NCBI GenBank assembly: GCA_002771315.1
Contig: PCSF01000101.1
Span: forward strand, 48,806 to 56,744
DNA length: 7,939 bases
Origin: Desulfobacterales bacterium CG23_combo_of_CG06-09_8_20_14_all_52_9
GTDB taxonomy: Bacteria > Desulfobacterota > Desulfobacteria > Desulfobacterales > UBA2156
Direction: 5' to 3'
The notes under the pieces were generated by a model, which did no database searches, was not told the DNA's origin, and was given only the letters and a program-made list of their open reading frames with translations. Within the stretch, counting starts at the first letter, position 1; each line of letters starts with the position of its first letter. This document shows positions 1 to 5,880 of this stretch, one piece after another. Both the position numbers and the translations under genes were made by a program.

Positions 1-603
1 ATCGGCGCCATCGGGCTCATCAAGGATGAAAAGCGGATGGATCCGACCCAGGTACGCCTTATGCAGATCGTCCTTCGTGAAGCCGATCGGCTGAGCACCC
101 TGGTCAATCATTTTTTAATCTTTGCCAAACCTCCGGCGGGCAAACCTCGGGCGTTGGATCTTTCACAAAACCTGTCCGAGCTCATCGACCTGTTCGAAAA
201 AGACCGGATCGCTTTAGGGCGGATCACCCTCGAAAAAAGGCTGCTCCCGGATATTTGGATCGAAATGGATCCGGACCATCTGCGCCAGGTGATCTGGAAT
301 CTGCTTCTCAACGCTGCGGAGGCCATCGAAGGAAAGGGGTGTATCCGGGTTGAAATGCAGCCTCAGGGGCACCGGTTTTCAGAAGTGGCCATTATAGACG
401 ACGGTTGCGGCATTGATGATGATGACATGAAACAGATCTTCGACCCGTTTTTTACAACCAAATCCACCGGATCGGGCCTGGGGCTTTCCATCGTTCACCG
501 GATTTTAGAGTCTTACGGTTTCTGGGTCCGCGTGGACAGCGCTAAAAACAGCGGAAGCACTTTTCGCATAAGGATGAAGCGGATCGATAAACCCAAATCC
601 TGA
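1..603 (+). CDS. Sensor histidine kinase, PilS/NtrB-like, C-terminal part (5' end outside window)
   Basis: The reading frame is open from base 1 to the TGA at 601-603, giving 200 visible residues of a two-component kinase. It would autophosphorylate on a histidine and pass the phosphate to a response regulator. The first visible residues (IGAIGLIKDEKRM) match the stretch just after the H-box, so the phosphorylated His should lie a few codons upstream. The rest of the HisKA dimerisation helix follows (LREADRLSTLVNHFLIFAKP, about residues 29-48). The HATPase domain is complete: N-box WNLLLNAAEAI (about 99-109), G1 box DDGCGID (about 132-138), F-box DPFFTTK and G2 box GSGLGLSIV. The pattern ...RLMQIVLREADRL...FLIFAKP is typical of PilS-type kinases, but the N-terminal sensor region is not visible, so the signal is unknown. 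The ATG at 37 is internal to the domain and not a start. The next gene follows closely on the same strand, so the two are probably co-transcribed. Confidence 0.9.
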   Translation: MGAIGLIKDEKRMDPTQVRLMQIVLREADRLSTLVNHFLIFAKPPAGKPRALDLSQNLSELIDLFEKDRIALGRITLEKRLLPDIWIEMDPDHLRQVIWNLLLNAAEAIEGKGCIRVEMQPQGHRFSEVAIIDDGCGIDDDDMKQIFDPFFTTKSTGSGLGLSIVHRILESYGFWVRVDSAKNSGSTFRIRMKRIDKPKS

Positions 604-610
604 GTCCGCC

Positions 611-1801
611 TTGAAATGGGTCTCTTTTGTTGGCAAATCAGACCGCCTTGGGGTTAAATCTTTGAAAATCCCTCGAATCGCACCCTTTGCCGCCCTGGTC
701 CTGTTGCTGGGGCTTCCCATGCTGGGCATCCTGGCAGCCGGACACCCCACAGATCGGTATCTGGAATTCCCTCCACAGACCCTTTATGTGCAACCCGCTT
801 CCTTCTCCTGGATGTACTTTGTTTTTTACGGCCTGGTTTTTCTGATCATGGCGCTACCGATTTTGATTATTGGAGGGTACCTTTTCCTTCGGCCTCCTGT
901 TTCTTACGTCTATAAAAGGGCGTTTCCATGGTGGGGATGGGCAGGCCTTGCCCTCAATGCCATTTCATGGTTCGTGGCCTGGACACGGATTCCCGCGTTT
1001 GCTGTGATTCAACCTCACACTTTCTTTCCCTTGTGGCTTTCCTTCATCCTTGTCGTGAATGCACTTTGTCAACGTCGGGACGGGGCTTGCATGATGACGC
1101 GGCGACCGGTCTATTTTGCCCTCCTCTTTCCGGCCAGTGCGATATTCTGGTGGGTTTTTGAATATCTCAACCGCTTCGTACAGAACTGGCATTACCTCGG
1201 AATCGAATACGGAGCCCTCGAGTACGCCGGCCTGGCTTCATTCTCCTTTTCCACGGTCCTTCCTGCCGTGCTGGGAACCCGGGATTGGCTCCTGGGGACT
1301 CGCTGGATCCAGGAAGGTTTCATCTTTCAACCTCCGCCGCTCCCGCAAACCAAGGGGCTTGCAGTTGCGCTTTTAATTTTTTCCGGTTTCGGACTTTTCG
1401 GGATCGGGATCTGGCCGAATGTTCTCTTTCCTCTCTTGTGGGTTTCTCCCCTGCTGATCATTCTCTGTCTGCAGATTTTAACCTCAGGGGCGCCCATCTT
1501 GTCTTCACTGCGGGGGGGTGATCTTCGCCCGGTCGTTTCCGCTGTTCTGGCGGCCCTTTTATGCGGCTGGTTCTGGGAGATGTGGAATTATTACAGCCTA
1601 GCCAAGTGGGTGTATCGTATTCCTTATGTCCACCGATTTGAAATCTTCGAGATGCCGGTCTTGGGGTATGCGGGATATCTCCCCTTCGGGCTGGAGTGCG
1701 CCGCAGTGGGGGACCTTCTGGATCGTACAGTTAAAAAACCGCTCGGTCTTAAACCGGTTAAAGAGGCTGAACAAAACCTTCATGTGTCGTTTGGTGCTTG
1801 A
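611..1801 (+). CDS. Polytopic membrane protein of unknown function with internal duplication
   Basis: I do not recognise the family. The 396-residue product is strongly hydrophobic, with about nine or ten likely membrane spans, near residues 23-43, 66-92, 108-124, 138-152, 168-184, 205-221, 250-268, 272-290, 307-321 and 350-368. The ends look soluble and the tail is charged (KKPLGLKPVKEAEQN). Two regions resemble each other: WWVFEYLNR (180-188) followed by NWHYLGIEY (192-200) and YAG (205-207), and GWFWEMWNYY (319-328) followed by KWVYRIPYV (332-340) and YAG (353-355). This points to two diverged halves sharing a W-x-x-E-x-x-N core, perhaps a binding or catalytic site near the membrane surface. 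The start is uncertain: TTG at 611 lies 7 bases after the kinase stop with no clear ribosome-binding site; TTG at 662 has GGGG at 650-653; ATG at 719 would cut into the first span. It is probably translated from the kinase transcript and faces the DUF362 gene tail to tail. Confidence 0.72.
   Translation: MKWVSFVGKSDRLGVKSLKIPRIAPFAALVLLLGLPMLGILAAGHPTDRYLEFPPQTLYVQPASFSWMYFVFYGLVFLIMALPILIIGGYLFLRPPVSYVYKRAFPWWGWAGLALNAISWFVAWTRIPAFAVIQPHTFFPLWLSFILVVNALCQRRDGACMMTRRPVYFALLFPASAIFWWVFEYLNRFVQNWHYLGIEYGALEYAGLASFSFSTVLPAVLGTRDWLLGTRWIQEGFIFQPPPLPQTKGLAVALLIFSGFGLFGIGIWPNVLFPLLWVSPLLIILCLQILTSGAPILSSLRGGDLRPVVSAVLAALLCGWFWEMWNYYSLAKWVYRIPYVHRFEIFEMPVLGYAGYLPFGLECAAVGDLLDRTVKKPLGLKPVKEAEQNLHVSFGA
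1733..1759 (-). terminator. Possible intrinsic terminator of the DUF362 operon
   Basis: On the minus strand AACCG (1759-1755) can pair with CGGTT (1741-1737), and the second arm runs into a T-run (TTTTTT at 1738-1733). A smaller alternative hairpin, AGACC-GAGC-GGTTT, uses the same T-run. It lies about 50 bases after the DUF362 stop, inside the coding end of the opposing gene. The stem has only 5 pairs. Confidence 0.35.
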
Positions 1802-1808
1802 TTATGTC

Positions 1809-2915
1809 CTAGATCTGCTTCAGGCGATATCGGCGGCTTCCCAGGCCGATCTTTTCGCCATAGTCCAGCTGAATCTCCCAATCCACGTTCGGATATATCC
1901 CCTTGAACTTGTCTTCTCCCGCACCCGTGTGGGTCGAAAGGCAGGATCCCGGAAGCGCCGGCTCCTGGTTGACCAAGTCCACTGAGGCCTGGTCGATGGC
2001 TACCGGATCCCGGGAGGCAACTACGCCGATATCCCGTACGATAGGCGCATCGTTGACCGGATAACAGTCGCAGGCAGGGGAAACGTTGGTAATGAAGTTG
2101 AGAAAAAGGGCTTTACCCTGTTTTTTTTTCAGAACCCCAAGGGCGTATTCCGCCATATTTTCCATGAAGACGGGAATCGACTGGTTCCATTGGATCTGGA
2201 TGGCGCCTGCAGGGCATATAAGGATGCATTCCCCGCACCCGATACAGGCTTCTGCTGAGATGACCGCCTTCCCTTCAACCAGGGAAATGGCTGATTGGGC
2301 GCAATGGGCGGCGCATTCCCCGCACCCGGAACATTTTTTTCTTGTTACTTTGGGTGAAAGCGTCGAATGCTGAGCCATCTTGCCCCTACGCGAGGCACAC
2401 CCCATCCCCACGTTTTTGATGGTCCCGCCGAAGCCGGAAAGCTCATGCCCCTTAAAATGTGCCAGGGAGATGAGGGCGTCGGCTTGATCGATCTCGGCGG
2501 CGACAAAGACCTCCTTGAACCGTTTCTTATTAATGGCCACCGCTCTTTCGCTTTTCCCCGTAAGCCCGTCGGCGATGATGAGCGGTGCATTCACGACGGA
2601 GAAATCAAATCCATTTTCAATGGCGGTGATCAAATGTCCCGGTGCATTGCTGCGGGTCCCGGCATAGAGAGTATTGGCGTCGGTTAAAAACGGCCGACCC
2701 TTGTGTTTTTTAACTGCATCAACGATGCGGCGCACAAAGACCGGTCGAATAAAGGCCGTATTTCCCTGTTCCCCGAAATGCATCTTGACGGCCACGAGAT
2801 CCCGTGCATGAACAATTTTCGAGATGCCGGCGGTTTCCACCAAGCGAGTCAGTTTGGAGACAAAATTTTCTTTAAAGGTAGCCCTTAAATCGATGAAAAA
2901 AACTGTGCTTTCCAT
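1809..2915 (-). CDS. DUF362 domain protein with two [4Fe-4S] ferredoxin motifs
   Basis: The 368-residue product is a DUF362-family iron-sulfur protein. DUF362 flanks a bacterial ferredoxin insert: the first part spans about residues 1-185, the ferredoxin about 192-240 and the second DUF362 part about 245-368. Cluster-1 ligands are C195, C198, C201 and C205; cluster-2 ligands are C224, C227, C230 and C234. Family hallmarks include KMHFGE (44-49), HFKGHELSGFGG (153-164), the CDCYPVND stretch (282-289) and DPVAIDQAS (303-311). Cluster 2 ends in the usual Cys-Pro, whereas C205 of cluster 1 is followed by Ala. There is no signal peptide, so it is probably cytoplasmic. The biochemical role of such proteins is unclear; electron transfer or an iron-sulfur enzyme is an inference. 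AAGGA lies 6 bases before the ATG and supports this start. The regulator gene ends 18 bases upstream, which makes it the last gene of the kinase-regulator operon. Confidence 0.9.
   Translation of the reverse strand: MESTVFFIDLRATFKENFVSKLTRLVETAGISKIVHARDLVAVKMHFGEQGNTAFIRPVFVRRIVDAVKKHKGRPFLTDANTLYAGTRSNAPGHLITAIENGFDFSVVNAPLIIADGLTGKSERAVAINKKRFKEVFVAAEIDQADALISLAHFKGHELSGFGGTIKNVGMGCASRRGKMAQHSTLSPKVTRKKCSGCGECAAHCAQSAISLVEGKAVISAEACIGCGECILICPAGAIQIQWNQSIPVFMENMAEYALGVLKKKQGKALFLNFITNVSPACDCYPVNDAPIVRDIGVVASRDPVAIDQASVDLVNQEPALPGSCLSTHTGAGEDKFKGIYPNVDWEIQLDYGEKIGLGSRRYRLKQI
1829..1855 (+). terminator. Possible intrinsic terminator of the plus-strand membrane protein gene
   Basis: ATCGGC at 1829-1834 pairs exactly with GCCGAT at 1845-1850 across a 10-base loop and is followed by CTTTT. 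It starts 28 bases after the stop at 1801. The stem is short, the T-run is weak, and it lies inside the 3' coding end of the opposing DUF362 gene, so this may be chance. Confidence 0.3.
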
Positions 2916-2921
2916 GCCTTT

Positions 2922-2926
2922 TCCTT
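2922..2926 (-). promoter_or_regulatory. Shine-Dalgarno site for the DUF362 gene
   Basis: AAGGA on the minus strand lies 6 bases before the ATG at 2915, in the A-rich 18-base spacer after the regulator stop. The spacer is too short for a usual promoter, so the gene is probably read from the operon transcript. Confidence 0.65.
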
Positions 2927-2933
2927 TTTTATT

Positions 2934-4298
2934 TTATAATCCATGCTTTTTGACTTTTTTACTCATGACGCTCTTGCCGATTCCTAAGAGATCGGCGGCA
3001 TCGGATTGCACGTTGTGGCAGCGCCGCAACGCCCTCCCAATCATCTTGCATTCGATCAGATCCAATGTTTCTTCCAACTTAGCGTTTTCCGGGATGGCAT
3101 CAAAAAAATCCGCTTGGTCGGCTCTGTTCCGGATCTCTGTAGGAAGGTCGGCTGTGCGGATCCTATTCGACGGGCAAAGGATCACGGCTCGCTCGATGAC
3201 ATTTTCGAGTTCCCGGACGTTTCCCGGCCACGCATAATCGTAAAACAGCCGTCCCACTTCCGGGTCTATCCCTGTAATGGGCGTCCCGGTCTTACGTTCC
3301 GAGGCGTACTTCTGAACGAAGTGATCCACAAGCAGGGGGATGTCTTCCCGGCGCTCTCTCAAGGGAGGGATGACGATGGCGATGACATTGAGGCGGAAAA
3401 ATAAATCCTCCCGGAAACGTCCGGAAGCCGTTTCTTCTTTCAGGCGCTTGTTGGTGGCCGCGACGAAACGGATATCAACCGGAATCGGTTTCGTCCCCCC
3501 TACTCGCTCGAAGCACTTCTCCTGAAGCACTCGCAGCAGTTTGACTTGAAGGTTTGCCGACAATTCCCCGATCTCGTCTAAAAAAAGCGTTCCCTTGTCC
3601 GCCAACTCGAATCTTCCCTTCTTCATTGACACGGCCCCCGTGAAAGCACCCCTCTCATGGCCGAACAGCTCACTCTCCAGGAGGGTTTCAGCCAGGGCGC
3701 TGCAATTCACGGCGATGAAAGGCTCCTCTCGTCGGGGACTGTTGAAATGAATCGACCGGGCCACAAGCTCCTTTCCGGTTCCGCTTTCCCCCTCGATGAG
3801 AATCGTAGCGGCCGTCGTCGCCACCTTTTCGATCATCTCGAAAACCTGTCTCATGGCCTTGCTTTTCCCGATAATATTTCCGAAACCGTACCGGTGGGCC
3901 ATATCACTTTTGAGGCGCCGGTTTTCCTTGATGACCCGATACAATGCACAGGCTTTTTTCGCATAAAGGATCATGCGATCGTTGTCGAAGGGTTTCAGGA
4001 TATAACTGAAGGCCCCTTTCTCCATGGCTTCCACCGCCTTTTCCACGGTTCCGTAGGCGGTCATCATGATCACCGGCAACTCGGGATCGAGGGCCTGGAT
4101 CCGCTCCATGAGCTCGATGCCGCCCATGCCGGGCATCTTCATATCGGTCAGCACCAGGTCCACGTCCGAATTCTTAAGGATCTCCAAAGCCTCCGGGCCG
4201 CTGTTGGCGGCCAGGGTTTCATAACCCTCTTCTTTCAGTATGGCACCGATTACCGGCGGGTAATTTTTCTCGTCGTCGACGATCAGGATGGTTTCCAT
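2934..4298 (-). CDS. Sigma-54-dependent response regulator (NtrC family)
   Basis: The 454-residue protein is a complete NtrC-type activator: when phosphorylated it binds upstream DNA and uses ATP to open sigma-54 RNA polymerase promoters. The receiver domain (about 1-120) has the acidic pair D8/D9, phospho-acceptor D52, T80 and K102. The AAA+ domain (about 140-380) has Walker A GESGTGKE (170-177), the sigma-54 contact loop GAFTGA (217-222), Walker B GTLFLDE (236-242) and the FREDLFFRLNVI stretch carrying the arginine finger. A Fis-type helix-turn-helix closes the protein (about 418-454, AADLLGIGKSVMSKKVKKHG). All key residues are intact. The start is METILIVDDE at 4298; the frame is open further upstream to 4460, but that extension is out-of-frame kinase sequence, and a strong GGAGG ribosome-binding site fits 4298. 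It overlaps the sensor kinase by 16 bases, so the two are translationally coupled and almost surely cognate partners. Confidence 0.96.
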   Translation of the reverse strand: METILIVDDEKNYPPVIGAILKEEGYETLAANSGPEALEILKNSDVDLVLTDMKMPGMGGIELMERIQALDPELPVIMMTAYGTVEKAVEAMEKGAFSYILKPFDNDRMILYAKKACALYRVIKENRRLKSDMAHRYGFGNIIGKSKAMRQVFEMIEKVATTAATILIEGESGTGKELVARSIHFNSPRREEPFIAVNCSALAETLLESELFGHERGAFTGAVSMKKGRFELADKGTLFLDEIGELSANLQVKLLRVLQEKCFERVGGTKPIPVDIRFVAATNKRLKEETASGRFREDLFFRLNVIAIVIPPLRERREDIPLLVDHFVQKYASERKTGTPITGIDPEVGRLFYDYAWPGNVRELENVIERAVILCPSNRIRTADLPTEIRNRADQADFFDAIPENAKLEETLDLIECKMIGRALRRCHNVQSDAADLLGIGKSVMSKKVKKHGL

Positions 4299-5725
4299 GA
4301 AGCATCCTCCGGCCTCACCGGCAACACCATAGTCACTATGGCACCGCCGGCGGGTCTGTTTTCGATTTGGATCGTTCCCTCGTGGGCCTCGATGACCGTT
4401 TTCACGATGCCAAGCCCCAGGCCGGTCCCCCTCTCCTTTGTGGTGAAAAACGGAGACCAAACCTTGGTTAAAAACTCCGGGGCAACCCCTCGCCCCTCAT
4501 CCTCGATGACGACGATCACTCGTTTTTCTTTCGAGGAAACCGTCACTCGAATCGTCCCCCCTTGCGGCATGGCCTGGACGGCATTGATCAGCAGGTTTAA
4601 AAAAGCCTGATGGAGCATGGCGGCATCCGCCAGAATCTCCGGGAGGTTCTCCGAAAAGACGGTTTCAACCCGGCATTTCTGTTGTTCCAGTTGGAGGGAT
4701 AAAAGTTGAACGGTCTTTTCGATCACCTCTTCCACCCGGCATAAAGACAAATTGGGGACTTGCGGTTTGGCAAATTTGAGAAAGTCGGTGATGATGGCAT
4801 TCAGCCGCGTGGCTTCTTCCACGATGATATCGGGTAAAGCGGTCATGTTTCCGGAAGCCGGCTGTTTCTTTTTCAAAAGCTCGGCTGAGCTTTTAATGAT
4901 GCCTAAGGGGTTGCGGATTTCGTGGGATACCGCGGCAACCATCTCTCCCAGGGAAGACAGGTGTTCGGCCCGGCTGAGCTGCTCTTTGAGCCGGATCCGT
5001 TCCCGGGCTCGTCCTTCGATGATTCCCTCTCCTCTTTTGACGATGAAAAGGAGCACCAGGAACAAAACGCCCATGACGGCAGCCGACGTCGTTATGACCC
5101 GGACCTGAAACCGCAAAATGGTGTGATAATCCTCGGACATATCCTGTACGATTTCAGCCACTCCCATGATGGGTCCCGACATCCTGGAAACGGGCATCTG
5201 CGCCCTTAACGGTGAAACCGTGGTGAGCTTGCTTTCCTTCGGAAATCCGGCGAATATCTCGATGAAGCTGCCCCTGTGGGACAGATTGGAGGTCACCTTC
5301 CCTTTCCGGGCATCCTCGTAGGTAGTCCCGCCGACATCTTTCTTTCCGACCATGCGCCGGTCGAAGCTGTAGGAAATGACGTTATTCATGCCGTATATAT
5401 GAATCATATCCACCTTGAAGCTGTGGAGGGTGCTCCGTACCAGGTTGTCCATCCACTCGAACTGCTCCTCATCCCTCAGCTGAATCTTGCCATATTTCCC
5501 AACGGCGGGAAGGATAAATTGCGCAAAGATCTGGCGGTTGAGGTTATCGATGATGCTCAGGGCATAGGCCTCGTTTTTTTTAAGCTGCATCTGCCTGGCC
5601 CACTGGATATTGGCAAAAGACAGCGCCACGGTCCCGATGAAGATGACAATCAGGCTGGTGAACGTGAAGTACTTGACGAGTCGGAAAGGTTTGACTTTTT
5701 CCTGTTTTTCAAGATTCCTTTTCAT
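4283..5725 (-). CDS. Membrane-bound sensor histidine kinase (ZraS/AtoS-like), partner of the NtrC-type regulator
   Basis: The 480-residue kinase has a short positive N-terminus, a first membrane span at about 20-38, a periplasmic sensor region at about 40-207 and a second span at about 209-229. A stretch near 106-145 (MIHIYGMNNVISYSFD followed by a VGKKDVGG turn) resembles a Cache/PAS-like sensor fold; the ligand is unknown. After the second span only a short linker (230-256) leads to HisKA, with no recognisable HAMP or PAS domain. The H-box is SHEIRNPLG with phospho-acceptor H268. The HATPase has an N-box with N377 and N381, G1 box DEGRGVAP (409-416), F-box WSPFFTTK and G2 box GTGLGLGI (433-440), all intact. 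Its last codons overlap the regulator start, so it should phosphorylate that regulator at D52. The ATG at 5725 has only a weak ribosome-binding site, but the first span follows at a normal distance. It is the first gene of the operon unless transcription reads through from the Mla-type genes. Confidence 0.94.
   Translation of the reverse strand: MKRNLEKQEKVKPFRLVKYFTFTSLIVIFIGTVALSFANIQWARQMQLKKNEAYALSIIDNLNRQIFAQFILPAVGKYGKIQLRDEEQFEWMDNLVRSTLHSFKVDMIHIYGMNNVISYSFDRRMVGKKDVGGTTYEDARKGKVTSNLSHRGSFIEIFAGFPKESKLTTVSPLRAQMPVSRMSGPIMGVAEIVQDMSEDYHTILRFQVRVITTSAAVMGVLFLVLLFIVKRGEGIIEGRARERIRLKEQLSRAEHLSSLGEMVAAVSHEIRNPLGIIKSSAELLKKKQPASGNMTALPDIIVEEATRLNAIITDFLKFAKPQVPNLSLCRVEEVIEKTVQLLSLQLEQQKCRVETVFSENLPEILADAAMLHQAFLNLLINAVQAMPQGGTIRVTVSSKEKRVIVVIEDEGRGVAPEFLTKVWSPFFTTKERGTGLGLGIVKTVIEAHEGTIQIENRPAGGAIVTMVLPVRPEDASWKPS
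4306..4310 (-). promoter_or_regulatory. Shine-Dalgarno site for the response regulator
   Basis: On the minus strand GGAGG stands 7 bases before the ATG at 4298, inside the last codons of the sensor kinase. It decides the regulator start in favour of METILIVDDE rather than an upstream in-frame extension, and it indicates coupled translation with the kinase. Confidence 0.8.
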
Positions 5726-5880
5726 ATGCTACGAACACCATTACATTCTCGATGCAATGCATAGGCGGTGGATTCTGAGACGGATTCACCCTGTCCACTA
5801 TGGACTGCACTCTTGCCATCACCCGGCGACCGATCCGTCCGGATGACAAAAACGGAAAACGGGCTGCATCTACCGGGAAA
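5726..5880 (-). promoter_or_regulatory. 155-base intergenic region upstream of the sensor kinase, with small inverted repeats
   Basis: This is the only sizeable gap in the window and the natural place for the promoter of the kinase-regulator-DUF362 operon. It holds an 11-base palindrome ATGCA-A-TGCAT (5752-5762), an inverted repeat GTCCA-CTA-TGGAC (5793-5805) and a third, ATCCG-TC-CGGAT (5833-5844). I see no convincing -35/-10 pair and no GG-N10-GC sigma-54 element on the minus strand, nor a clear terminator for the MCE gene. Any of the repeats could be an operator, but none is a known site. Confidence 0.3.

Noticed and set aside
4299..4460. A 54-codon N-terminal extension of the response regulator
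   Set aside because: It is the out-of-frame reading of the kinase HATPase domain. Receiver domains begin at ILIVDDE, and GGAGG marks the ATG at 4298.
3657..4610. A 317-codon open frame on the plus strand
   Set aside because: It lies antisense to the NtrC-type regulator and the kinase end, both of which have all expected motifs. Its translation is rich in His and Gly and shows no domain.
5833..5844. ATCCG-TC-CGGAT as a terminator for the MCE gene
   Set aside because: On the minus strand it is not followed by a T-run; the T-rich stretch lies before it. The 2-base loop would also strain the hairpin.
5726..5880. A sigma-54 promoter upstream of the kinase (TGGCA followed by TGCAG near 5804-5818)
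   Set aside because: The spacing between GG and GC is 7 bases rather than 10, so it does not fit the -24/-12 consensus.
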